NCBI GenBank assembly: GCA_947259725.1
Contig: CAMYNM010000006.1
Location: 62,001-126,000, forward strand
Direction of reading: 5' to 3'
Source: CALZIK01 sp945787635
Lineage (GTDB): Bacteria; Acidobacteriota; Thermoanaerobaculia; Multivoradales; JAHEKO01
Length of the DNA stretch: 64,000 nt
Both the position numbers and the translations under genes were made by a program. Position 1 is the stretch's first letter. Each line of letters opens with the position of its first letter. Shown in pieces: positions 53,497-61,908 of this stretch. Under the pieces are notes generated by a model. That model saw nothing but the letters and a program-made list of their open reading frames with translations, made no database searches and was not told the DNA's origin.

Positions 53497-54373
53497 CGTA
53501 GCCCGCGGCCTTCGCCTCGGCCTCCGCGAAAAGGAGCGACAGACTCTCGAGCGCCGCATCCGCCGACTCGTGGGCCTGGAGCGGGGTAACGGCCACGTGC
53601 CCTTCGCGCACGACGTCGATGTCCGAGCCCGGCTCGGCGTCACCGGTGGGCTGCTCGAAGAAGCTCCACAGATACGGCCGGCCGTACATATTGCGGCGCG
53701 ACTCGAAGCTCTCGGTGCCGGTCAAGCGACTCTGGCGCGCGAGCTTTGGGGCTCCCGTGACCGACACCGGCACGTTGACGTTGAGAAACACCGTGTCGGG
53801 CAGGCCGTGCTCCTTGATGACGGCGGCCACCTCGGCGGCGGCCTGGGCGGCGGCTCGATAGTCGGGGTGCGCCTCTCGGGCCAAGGACACCGCGATCGCC
53901 GGGATGCCCTGGAGAGCCGCTTCGCGGGCGGCCGCCACGGTTCCAGAGATGTAGGCGTTGCGGCCGAAGTTGAGCCCGCGGTTGACGCCGGAGACGACGA
54001 GATCCGGCGGCGCGTCTTTCATCAGGTGCCCGGTTGCGACCCGGACGCACGTGGCCGGAGTGCCGGAGAGCCCGGTCGCCGGCCGGCCCGCCACCTCGCG
54101 CCGCACCGGAAAGATCGGGTCGCGAAGGTTGAGGGCGTGGCCGATGCCGCTCTGGTTCTCGAGCGGCGCGACAATCGTGATCTCGCCGAGCGGCGCGAGC
54201 GCCTCGACGAGAGCCGCGAGACCCGGGGACTCGATGCCGTCGTCGTTGGTGACCAGGATGCGGTAGATGTCTTCGGAGGGTTTGGCTGAAGGCTGGGCGG
54301 ACGCCGTCAGGCAGACCGTTAACGCTAGCACCAGCGCGGCGACGAGGGATCTACAGCGGACGGGGACGGACAT
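53489..54373 (-). CDS. surE: SurE-family 5'/3'-nucleotidase with signal peptide
   Basis: A 294-residue nucleotidase that removes phosphate from nucleoside monophosphates. SurE motifs are ILVTNDDGIESPGL (metal site), GVNRGLNFGRNAYISGTVAA and EGHVAVTPLQAHESAD. SurE is normally cytoplasmic, but this one has a signal peptide (LVAALVLALTVCLTASA), so it is probably periplasmic. The ATG at 54373 has GAGGAG 10 bases upstream. It is the second gene after an M20 deacylase (33-base gap). Its last residues (GYAR) and stop come from repeat C. Confidence 0.88.
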   Translation of the reverse strand: MSVPVRCRSLVAALVLALTVCLTASAQPSAKPSEDIYRILVTNDDGIESPGLAALVEALAPLGEITIVAPLENQSGIGHALNLRDPIFPVRREVAGRPATGLSGTPATCVRVATGHLMKDAPPDLVVSGVNRGLNFGRNAYISGTVAAAREAALQGIPAIAVSLAREAHPDYRAAAQAAAEVAAVIKEHGLPDTVFLNVNVPVSVTGAPKLARQSRLTGTESFESRRNMYGRPYLWSFFEQPTGDAEPGSDIDVVREGHVAVTPLQAHESADAALESLSLLFAEAEAKAAGYAR

Positions 54374-54406
54374 TCTCGTTTCTCCTCGAAGTGCGAGCGG
54401 AGTTAC

Positions 54407-55678
54407 TCAGGCGGTTCCCGCCAGCTCCAGCGTGGTCAGCGCCATGACCTTGGTCGAGTTGACGAGATCGTCGAGGTCGCAGTATTCGTCGGGTTGGTGC
54501 GCGAGCTCCAGAATCCCCGGGCCGTAGGCGACGCAATCCTCGACACCGGCGATGCGGGCGAAGTGCTTCTGGTCGTATGTGCCCGGCGAGGCGACGATGT
54601 CCGCATCGGTCTCGAGGACCTCCGAGATCGACCGCTGCAGGCTCGCGACCAAGGGCGAGCCCTCCGGGGCCCGCACCGGATGGACGATCATCTGATCGCT
54701 CAACTCGTAGTCGAGATCCGGAACCCGCGCGGCGGTGCGTTTCAACAGTTCCACGATCTCCTCCTTGGTGGCCTCGAAACCCTCTTCGAGCAGGAACCGC
54801 CGGTCGAAAACCGCGTGGCAGCGGTCCGCCACGCACGGGCTCTGGATGCCGTCGGCCGGCTGTCCCCCGACCACTGCGTTGACGTTCAAGGTCGAGTGCC
54901 GCGCACCGTCCGGAACCACGGGCATCGCGGTGATCCGTTCGGCCAGCGCGGGCTGGAGCTCGGTGCGAATCGCCTCCAAGATCGCTCCCATGTGATCGAT
55001 CGCGCTCACGCCGAGAAAGGGCATGCAGCCGTGCGCGATCCGGCCCTTGGTGACAATCTCGAACCAGTAGACGCCGCGATGCCCGACGCAGATCCGATCG
55101 ACGTTGAGCGGCTCGGGAATGATCACGTGATCGATGCGGTCGCTCGCAAAGCGGCCATGCTCGGCCAGCCAGGCGACGCCGGCGAAGCCACCGCTCTCCT
55201 CGTCCACGGTGCCGCTCACCTCGACCGTACCGGCGAGACGGGCGCCCGCCCGGCGGAGCGCCTCGAAGGCGAAGATTCCGGCTGCGAGACCTCCCTTCAT
55301 GTCACAGCTGCCGCGACCGTAGATGCGGTTGTTCTTGACCTCGCCTCCGAAGGGATCCGTCGTCCACCCCTCCCCTGCCGGCACTACGTCGAAGTGGCCG
55401 TTGATGTGAACCACCGAACCGGCGCCCTCCCCCACCCGGGCGCCGACAACGTTGACGCGAGGATGATCGGTGGTGTGCTCGGGCCGACCCTCGGCGGCGA
55501 AGTACTCGACCGCAAAGTCGTGTTGCTCGAGATGGTCACCGAGGAAGTGGGCGCACTCCTCGTACGCGTCGCCGGGTGGATTCACGGTGGGAATCCTCAG
55601 GAAATCGCCCAGAAACGAGATCATCTCGTCTCGCAGTTGGTCGACTTCGTCGAGGATGCGGCCGCGTAGATCAGGCAT
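54407..55678 (-). CDS. M20-family zinc amidohydrolase (ArgE/DapE type)
   Basis: A 423-residue cytoplasmic deacylase or desuccinylase. Metal-binding motifs are INGHFDVVPAGEG (His), GRGSCDMKGGLAAG (Asp), VDEESGGF (Glu-Glu) and PEPLNVDR (Glu). A C-terminal His occurs in LELAHQPDEY. The dimerisation lid region has GRIAHGCMPFLGVSA. It could be an acetylornithine deacetylase, succinyl-diaminopimelate desuccinylase or a peptidase; the exact substrate cannot be told. The start at 55678 has weak SD, and the upstream in-frame ATG at 55744 runs into a terminator hairpin. Confidence 0.85.
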   Translation of the reverse strand: MPDLRGRILDEVDQLRDEMISFLGDFLRIPTVNPPGDAYEECAHFLGDHLEQHDFAVEYFAAEGRPEHTTDHPRVNVVGARVGEGAGSVVHINGHFDVVPAGEGWTTDPFGGEVKNNRIYGRGSCDMKGGLAAGIFAFEALRRAGARLAGTVEVSGTVDEESGGFAGVAWLAEHGRFASDRIDHVIIPEPLNVDRICVGHRGVYWFEIVTKGRIAHGCMPFLGVSAIDHMGAILEAIRTELQPALAERITAMPVVPDGARHSTLNVNAVVGGQPADGIQSPCVADRCHAVFDRRFLLEEGFEATKEEIVELLKRTAARVPDLDYELSDQMIVHPVRAPEGSPLVASLQRSISEVLETDADIVASPGTYDQKHFARIAGVEDCVAYGPGILELAHQPDEYCDLDDLVNSTKVMALTTLELAGTA

Positions 55679-55743
55679 GGGTTGAAAGACGATACACCGC
55701 GAGACGGGGAACCGGCGCCACGTTCCCTGATGAGAGAGCGACA

Positions 55744-55772
55744 CGGCGAGGCTCCCCGCGGGAGCCTCGCCG
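55744..55772 (-). terminator. Terminator-like hairpin
   Basis: A perfect 13-base stem (CGGCGAGGCTCCC / GGGAGCCTCGCCG) with a 3-base loop. It lies 11 bases after the receptor stop at 55784. Only a C/T-rich stretch (GTGTCGCTCTCTCAT) follows on the minus strand. Confidence 0.65.
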
Positions 55773-55783
55773 ATCGCTCGAGA

Positions 55784-58700
55784 TCAGCGTGAGTACTTCA
55801 GCCCGAGCTGGATGATGCGGCCGTCGCCGTTGGTGGAGGTGATCCGCCCGAACGTCGATGTCCCGATCCTGAAGCCGGGGTCGGCCAGGTTCAGCTTGTT
55901 GAACGCGTTGAAAGCCTCGATCCGCAATTGGAGCCGATGGTCGCCCTTGATGTCGATGTTTTTGAACAACGAGAGGTCAACGCGCTCGAAGCCCGGTCCG
56001 CGAACGACGTTGCGGCCCATGTTGCCCGGCACGACCGACTCCGCCCGGGAACGTTCGGAGAAGCAACTGGTGTCGAACCACTCGTCGACCGTCCGTGGAC
56101 CGCTGTTGGGATCGCAGATGAGGTCCGGGCGTCCGGTCAACCCGTAGATCGAGGAGGTGCTCGTTCGAATCTGGAACGGGAAGCCGGTCTGCGTCTGCAC
56201 GATGCCGTTGACCTGCCAGCCGCCGAGGATCGCCTTCATGGCTCCGCCCTTGTTCTCGAAACCCGGCAGATCGTAGCCGAAGCTCAGCACCCACCGATGC
56301 TCGACATCGAAGCGCGCCGCACCGCGCTCGAACGCCAGCGCACGGTCGATCGAGGCGGGGTCATTCTGATCCACCGCCAGGACCGGACGTAGCTCCTCGC
56401 CGCCGCCGACGTTGAGCGCCGAATCGTGGTCCTCGGCGTCGCTGTAGGTGTACGAGGCCAGGAAGTTGAGTCCCCTGGTCGGCCGCATCCGCACGCTCGC
56501 CTGAATCGAGTCGTACCAGGACTCGGCTTCGGTGAAGGTCGGCCGCACCAGGCTGAACGCCGGGAAGAGACGCGGTCCGCGGGTCGGCGTACCGTCGACG
56601 TCGACGACGGTGAATGGATTGGTCTCGATGAAGATCGGCAGGTTCTTGCCACGCGAGCCGACATAGCCCACCTCCACCCCGATGTTGTCGCCGAACTGGC
56701 GCTGGTAGGTCAGGTTGTAGTGCTGGTAGGACGGCGTGGTGAACTCGGATCCCCAGCCGATGAAAATGATGCCCGGGGGGAAGCCGGTCGGCCCGCCGGT
56801 GAGGTTGGCCAGTGGATCGTTGAAACTCAGATCCGCCGCTCCCGCGTCGATCTGAAGCAACGGGTTGAAGGGCGGCGCCAGAACCGCGTTCTGGAAGAAG
56901 TCGCCCTGGCCGGGGAGGCTGTCGTAGAAGATTCCCCAGCCGGCACGCACACTCGAGCGTCCGTCCCCCTTGGGGTCCCAGGTCACGGCGAGGCGCGGTG
57001 CGAGATTGTCGCTATCGGTGTTGTAGGTGCCTCGCGGAACACCCTGATCGCCGGGATAGACCAGGCCGGTGGGCGCCTCGGGGAATCGCGTCGACTGCTG
57101 CCCCGGCCGGAAGCTGTTGAGGGCATCGTTGGAGTCGACGAACGGCTCATTGAGTTCGTAGCGGATACCCAAGTTCAGCGTAAGGTTAGCCGACATCCGG
57201 AACTCGTCCTGCGCATAGACCGCCCACGAAGCTCCCTTGCCCTCGTTGATGGCATCGGCGCCCGGACTGGCCTGACGAAACTGGGTCGGCAGCCCGAGCA
57301 GGAAATCAGCGATCGCGTTGCCGGTCTGGGTTCCGTTGAAGGTGAAGTCGCCGTTCGGCCGGTTGATGAAGCCGATGAACATCTCCTCCTCGCGCCAGTC
57401 GAACCCGAACTTCATCGCATGCCGGCCCTTGAGCCAGCTGAAGTCGTCGGTGAACTGCTGAACGTCGTTTTCACGCTTCACGAAAGGCTGTTGAGGATCG
57501 CCGAGGTTGGGCAGACCCGAAACCGTAACCCGAGCGAGCCCGACCGCTAGGTCGTTGAGATTCGGCACGTTCAAGCCGTACTCAGCGTTCGTGATGCCGC
57601 TCGTAACTGTCGGCGAAGCATCGATCTTGTTTTGCGACACGCGCGCCTGATTGAACATGCTGTTGTTGATCGTCGCCGTGTGAGACAGCATGAAGTCGTC
57701 GAGATTCGACGACGCGGTCGTCCCGATGGGCTCGACTACCGGCGGGGTCACTCGGTCGGATTTACTGTAAAGATAGCGCCCGAGCAAGGCGTTTTGGTCA
57801 TTGACCCGGTAGTCGAGACGAAGGCCGAGCTGATCGCGATCGTCAGTGGCGGGCGGAGAGGTGATGAACCGGTTGGTGCCCGAGTTGGGCAGCGGAATGA
57901 AGTCGTTGATGATCTGCTGCGCACTGCCGTTCAGGCGATCCGCCGGGATCACGTTGCCAGGAAACGGCTGGCCGGTCTGAGGATCGATGATGGTGCCGGA
58001 GCCCGAGAAGTCACCCATGCGCTCCGCGGCGGTGAGCACGGTGAGATTGCGGGTGGTGCCGCGGGTGTTGCGGAAACCCTCGTAGTAGGTAAAGCCGAAG
58101 AGCTTGTCCTTCATCAGGGCGCCGCCCAGAGTACCGCCGAACTGGTCCTGCTCGAGAGGCGGCTTGGGCTGGTCCGTGGGTGAAAAGAAATTGCGCTCTT
58201 CGAAGGAATCGTCGCGATTGAAGATCCATGCGCTCCCGTGCCACTCGTTCGAGCCGGACTTGGTCACCACGTTGACGACCGATCCAGCATTGCGGCCGTA
58301 TTCGGCGCTGTAGGAATGCGTGAGGATCTTGAACTCTTCGATGGCGTCCGGAGGCGGGCGCAAGACGAAACCGGTGTTGAAGGTGTCGTTGTTGGTGGCG
58401 CCGTCGAGCAGAAAGTTGTTCGACTGGCTGCGCACACCGTTGACGCTGAAGCCCGAGGTGACCGGACCGAAGCCGTTGATGCCGGCATCGGCGTCGCCGT
58501 CACCGCCGCCAAAGAGGGCGGGCGGCGCCACCACGCCCGGGGTGAGCGTGCCGAGCTGAGTAAAGTTGCGGCCGTTGAGGGGCAGGTTTACGATCGTCTC
58601 CTCGTCCACCACAACGCCGAGGGTCGCATTCGAAGTCTCGATAAAGGTGGCGTCCCCGGTGACGGTCATCACTTCGGTGACCTCGCCGATCGTGAGCTCC

Positions 58701-59038
58701 AGGCCGACGCTGGCCGTTTCCGCCGCGGTGACCCTGACGCCCTCACGATTGAGCGTGTTGAACCCGTCCAGGGTCGCGGTGACGTTGTAATCACCGGGCG
58801 GCAGCAACGGGGCGCGGAAGAAACCGTCGGCGCTGGTCGTCACCACGCGGGACTGGTTGGTCTTCGGGTTGGTGATCGTCACGGTGACTCCCGGCAGGAC
58901 CGAGCCCGATTCGTCGGTCACCGTACCCGCCAGCTGGCCCGTCGCCTGCGACCAGACAGTGGTCGGCATGGAGAGCAGAGCCATAGCCAGCAGCAGTACG
59001 ACCATGTGGGGATGGCGGTTCCATGTTCTTACTTTCAT
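55784..59038 (-). CDS. Oar-like TonB-dependent receptor with carboxypeptidase-regulatory domain
   Basis: A 1084-residue outer-membrane protein of the acidobacterial Oar-like type. The signal peptide ends at TTVWSQ. A carboxypeptidase-regulatory beta sandwich follows (residues 33-115: GQLAGTVTDESGSVLPGVTV, GVRVTAAETASVGLEL). The plug domain carries NLPLNGRNFTQLGTLTPGV and FSVNGVRSQSNNFLLDGATN. The long barrel includes DSIQASVRMRPTRGLNFLAS and ends RIIQLGLKYSR. These proteins import large substrates or are surface binders in this phylum. The ATG at 59038 has CAGGAGGACACG directly upstream. A candidate promoter lies at 59197-59225 and a hairpin follows the stop. Confidence 0.92.
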   Translation of the reverse strand: MKVRTWNRHPHMVVLLLAMALLSMPTTVWSQATGQLAGTVTDESGSVLPGVTVTITNPKTNQSRVVTTSADGFFRAPLLPPGDYNVTATLDGFNTLNREGVRVTAAETASVGLELTIGEVTEVMTVTGDATFIETSNATLGVVVDEETIVNLPLNGRNFTQLGTLTPGVVAPPALFGGGDGDADAGINGFGPVTSGFSVNGVRSQSNNFLLDGATNNDTFNTGFVLRPPPDAIEEFKILTHSYSAEYGRNAGSVVNVVTKSGSNEWHGSAWIFNRDDSFEERNFFSPTDQPKPPLEQDQFGGTLGGALMKDKLFGFTYYEGFRNTRGTTRNLTVLTAAERMGDFSGSGTIIDPQTGQPFPGNVIPADRLNGSAQQIINDFIPLPNSGTNRFITSPPATDDRDQLGLRLDYRVNDQNALLGRYLYSKSDRVTPPVVEPIGTTASSNLDDFMLSHTATINNSMFNQARVSQNKIDASPTVTSGITNAEYGLNVPNLNDLAVGLARVTVSGLPNLGDPQQPFVKRENDVQQFTDDFSWLKGRHAMKFGFDWREEEMFIGFINRPNGDFTFNGTQTGNAIADFLLGLPTQFRQASPGADAINEGKGASWAVYAQDEFRMSANLTLNLGIRYELNEPFVDSNDALNSFRPGQQSTRFPEAPTGLVYPGDQGVPRGTYNTDSDNLAPRLAVTWDPKGDGRSSVRAGWGIFYDSLPGQGDFFQNAVLAPPFNPLLQIDAGAADLSFNDPLANLTGGPTGFPPGIIFIGWGSEFTTPSYQHYNLTYQRQFGDNIGVEVGYVGSRGKNLPIFIETNPFTVVDVDGTPTRGPRLFPAFSLVRPTFTEAESWYDSIQASVRMRPTRGLNFLASYTYSDAEDHDSALNVGGGEELRPVLAVDQNDPASIDRALAFERGAARFDVEHRWVLSFGYDLPGFENKGGAMKAILGGWQVNGIVQTQTGFPFQIRTSTSSIYGLTGRPDLICDPNSGPRTVDEWFDTSCFSERSRAESVVPGNMGRNVVRGPGFERVDLSLFKNIDIKGDHRLQLRIEAFNAFNKLNLADPGFRIGTSTFGRITSTNGDGRIIQLGLKYSR

Positions 59039-59196
59039 CGTGTCCTCCTGTAGTGCAAACCCCGACCGGCTCGGCGCCGGCCTCGTGAGGAAAAACGAGC
59101 CTCCGGATCCGCTCCCCGATTCGGATACGGCTCTCGCGTCAGATCCGCGACTGCGATCAGGCGCCCGAAGCGCCGCGAACGTCATTTGGTGGCGTA

Positions 59197-59225
59197 ACTA
59201 TCTCCGAAATCGTCTGACTTGGCAA
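59197..59225 (-). promoter_or_regulatory. Candidate sigma-70-type promoter for the receptor gene
   Basis: Minus strand: TTGCCA (59225-59220), 17-base spacer, GATAGT (59202-59197). It lies about 160 bases upstream of the receptor start, giving a long leader. Found by eye, with a moderate -10 match. The rest of the 272-base gap to the aminotransferase gene shows no other clear signal. Confidence 0.4.
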
Positions 59226-59310
59226 GACATCACGACAACGACCGGTCTTGATTGCTGTTGTCGGCATCTCGGCTTTTCGAGTAGCCTCGCGTCGAACCCA
59301 CGGAGGAGCC

Positions 59311-60648
59311 ATGAATCACCAAGAGCTTGCCGACAAGAACAAGCAGTACACGCTGGCGGCCTGGGCCGCCCAGGGCCAGTGGGCGCCGCTGACCATGAGC
59401 CGCGCCGAAGGCGTCTATTTCTGGAACGCCGACGGCAAGCGGTACATCGACTGGTCGTCCATGCTCATCAACGTCAACATCGGGCACGGCAACCGCCACG
59501 TGATTCGAGCCATCCAGGAGCAGGCCGAGCGGTTCACCTACTGCCGCCCCGACTACGTCACCGAGCCGCGCGCGCGCCTGGGCGAGATTCTCGCGGAGGT
59601 CACGCCGCACCAGCTCGCGAAGAGCTTTTTCACCCTGGCCGGCGCCGACGCGATCGAGAACGCGATGAAGATGGCCCGGCTCTATTCCGGGCGCCAGAAG
59701 ATCCTCACCCGTTATCGCTCGTACCATGGCGGCACCTTCGCCGCCGCAACCGCCGGAGGCGATCCCCGGCGGTTGGCCAACGAGCCCGGAGTGCCCTGGA
59801 TCGTGCGATTGCACGACCCCTATGCCTATCGCAGCCCCCTGTACCGCGGCCGCACAGCCGACGAAGGCGACCAGGCGCTGGTCGACCAGATGCGCGACAC
59901 CATCGAGTTCGAGGGTCCCGAGAACATCGCCGCGATCCTGCTCGAGGGCTACAGCGGCACGAGCGGCGTGATCCAGGGCGGCCGGGTGTACTGGCAGGGC
60001 GTCCAGCGCCTGTGCGACGAGTACGACATTCTGCTCATTATCGACGAGGTCATGAGCGGCTTCGGCCGCACCGGCAAGTGGTTCGGCATCGACCACTACC
60101 CCTTCGTCAAGCCCGACATCCTGGTCTCCGCAAAAGGCCTCACCTGCGGCTACGTGCCGCTCGGAGCGGTGACCGTCAGCCCCGAGATCGCCGCCCACTT
60201 CGACGGCAACACGCTCTGGTGCGGGCTCACCTACAGCAGCCACGCGCTGGCCTGCGCCGCCGGCATCGCCTGCTATGAGGTCTATCGCGACGAGGATCTG
60301 ATCGCGCGCTCGGCCGCCAAGGGAAAGATCCTGGAAGCCGGTCTCGAGAAGCTCCGCGACGTGCATCCCTGTCTCGGCGATATCCGCGGCACCGGCCTCC
60401 ACTTCGTGATCGAACTGGTCAAGGATCCCGAGACACGCGAACCGTTGAGTCCCTTCAACGGCCCCTTGACCGAGCCGATGGCGAAGATCTCCAAGTTCTT
60501 CCGAGACGAGGGGCTGAGCACCTTCGTGCGCTGGAATTGGATCTTCTGCTGCCCGCCGCTCGTCATCACCGATGAAGAGCTCGCCGAGGGGCTCGACCTG
60601 GTGGACCGGGCGCTCGCTCTCGCGGCTCCCTACGTCGCTGGGGGCTAG
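59311..60648 (+). CDS. Class III PLP-dependent aminotransferase (omega-amino-acid type)
   Basis: A 445-residue PLP enzyme. The cofactor site has LLIIDEVMSGFGRTGKWFGI and the PLP lysine in VSAKGLTCGYVPLGA. The N-terminus (WAPLTMSRAEGVYFWNADGK) and NVNIGHGNRHVIRAIQEQA are typical of aminotransferases acting on omega-amines such as taurine, beta-alanine or 4-aminobutyrate. The ATG at 59311 follows CGGAGGAGCC. It is divergent from the giant receptor. If it acts on beta-alanine, its product would suit MmsA encoded at 51861; this is inference. Confidence 0.82.
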   Translation: MNHQELADKNKQYTLAAWAAQGQWAPLTMSRAEGVYFWNADGKRYIDWSSMLINVNIGHGNRHVIRAIQEQAERFTYCRPDYVTEPRARLGEILAEVTPHQLAKSFFTLAGADAIENAMKMARLYSGRQKILTRYRSYHGGTFAAATAGGDPRRLANEPGVPWIVRLHDPYAYRSPLYRGRTADEGDQALVDQMRDTIEFEGPENIAAILLEGYSGTSGVIQGGRVYWQGVQRLCDEYDILLIIDEVMSGFGRTGKWFGIDHYPFVKPDILVSAKGLTCGYVPLGAVTVSPEIAAHFDGNTLWCGLTYSSHALACAAGIACYEVYRDEDLIARSAAKGKILEAGLEKLRDVHPCLGDIRGTGLHFVIELVKDPETREPLSPFNGPLTEPMAKISKFFRDEGLSTFVRWNWIFCCPPLVITDEELAEGLDLVDRALALAAPYVAGG

Positions 60649-60691
60649 GAGACTTGAGCTCGTCGGCCGCGGTCGGCGAGCCACCACCACC

Positions 60692-60713
60692 GCTGAGGTA
60701 GCGTCGGGCGCCC
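60692..60713. repeat. Half copy of family C repeat
   Basis: GCTGAGGTAGCGTCGGGCGC matches the left part of the element at 53431 but has no right arm nearby. It lies in the convergent gap after the aminotransferase gene. Confidence 0.6.
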
Positions 60714-60764
60714 TCACGGAAGGACCGATCCGAGAAGGGAACGCCACGGCAGGACCAGCCGGGA

Positions 60765-60790
60765 GGGGACACCTCGAGAAAGGTGTCCCC
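60765..60790. repeat. Family B hairpin repeat
   Basis: GGGGACACCT and AGGTGTCCCC arms, perfect over 10 bases, with a 6-base loop. It lies 2 bases from the stop of the dehydrogenase gene at 60793. Confidence 0.78.
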
Positions 60791-60792
60791 GA

Positions 60793-61908
60793 TTACAACG
60801 CTTCGCCGATGGCGGCGGCGAGCTCTTTCGTGGTCGCGTCCCCGCCGAGATCGGGTGTCCGTACACGCCCGGCAGCGACCACGGACTCGATAGCCGCGAC
60901 GATCCGGTCGTGCGCGGCGGTCTCGCCGAGATGTTCGAGCATCATCGCGCCCGCCCAGATGGTGCCGATCGGATTGGCGATCCCCCGGCCGGCGATGTCG
61001 GGCGCCGAGCCGTGAATCGGCTCGAACATCGAGGGATGCCGGCGCTCCGGGTTGAGATTGCCGCTCGGCGCCAGGCCCAGGCTGCCGGTGATCGCGGCGC
61101 CCAGGTCGGTGAGAATGTCGCCGAAAAGATTCGAGGCGACGATCGTGTCGAGCGTCTCGGGGTGGTTCACCATGCGGGCAGCGAGGGCATCGACGTGGTA
61201 GCGGGTGACTTCAACTTGCGAATACTCGGCCGCCACTTCGGCGACGACTTCGTCCCAGAGCACCATCGAATGGCGCAGAGCGTTCGACTTGGTCGCGCTG
61301 GCGAGCTTTCGGCGCGGGCGGCTCGCCGCCAGCTCGAAGGCGAAACGGGCCACCCGCTCGATACCCCGCCGCGAGAACACCGAGGTCTCCTCGGCGGTCT
61401 CGGTGTCCTCACCACGATCCACCCGCCGGCCGATGCCGCAGTATTCGCCTTCCGAGTTTTCGCGCACGCAGACCATGTCGACGTCCTCCGCGGATCGACC
61501 GGCCAGTGGCGTAGCGGCACCGGCCAGGAGCCGCATCGGCCTGAGGTTGACGTACTGATCGAACCGCTGGCGAATCGGCAGCACCAGGCCCCAGACCGGC
61601 ACGTGATCGGCAAGCTCGGGAGAGCCGACGGCGCCGAGCAGGATGGCATCGACCGACGACAGCGTGTCCAGAGCGTCGGCCGGCATCATCTCGCCGTGCC
61701 GCGCGTGGTAGTCGCTCCCCCAGGGAAACTCCTCGGAGACGAACCTGAAGCCGCCCGACGCCGCTACGGCACGCAGCACCTCAAGCGCTACCGGCGTGAC
61801 CTCCTTGCCGACTCCGTCGCCGGGGATGACCGCGACGCGGTAGTTGCGCGATCCGTCGCCCGCCCGCGAGCTTCGGGCTCGGTGAGCCTTGGGAGCCGGT
61901 GGCGTCAC
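60793..61908 (-). CDS. Isocitrate/isopropylmalate dehydrogenase-family enzyme, tartrate/D-malate type
   Basis: A 371-residue NAD-dependent decarboxylating dehydrogenase. Family motifs are VAVIPGDGVGKEVTPVALEV, LLGAVGSPELADHVPVWGL, RENSEGEYCGIGRR, SKSNALRHSMVLW-type segment (TKSNALRHSMVLW), and SNLFGDILTDLGAAITGSLG. HVPVWGLVLPIRQRFDQYVN is typical of the tartrate/D-malate branch rather than LeuB. The GTG start at 61908 overlaps the stop of the upstream SDR gene (GTGA), so the two oxidoreductases act in one operon. They probably form part of a hydroxy-acid degradation route. Confidence 0.88.
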   Translation of the reverse strand: MTPPAPKAHRARSSRAGDGSRNYRVAVIPGDGVGKEVTPVALEVLRAVAASGGFRFVSEEFPWGSDYHARHGEMMPADALDTLSSVDAILLGAVGSPELADHVPVWGLVLPIRQRFDQYVNLRPMRLLAGAATPLAGRSAEDVDMVCVRENSEGEYCGIGRRVDRGEDTETAEETSVFSRRGIERVARFAFELAASRPRRKLASATKSNALRHSMVLWDEVVAEVAAEYSQVEVTRYHVDALAARMVNHPETLDTIVASNLFGDILTDLGAAITGSLGLAPSGNLNPERRHPSMFEPIHGSAPDIAGRGIANPIGTIWAGAMMLEHLGETAAHDRIVAAIESVVAAGRVRTPDLGGDATTKELAAAIGEAL

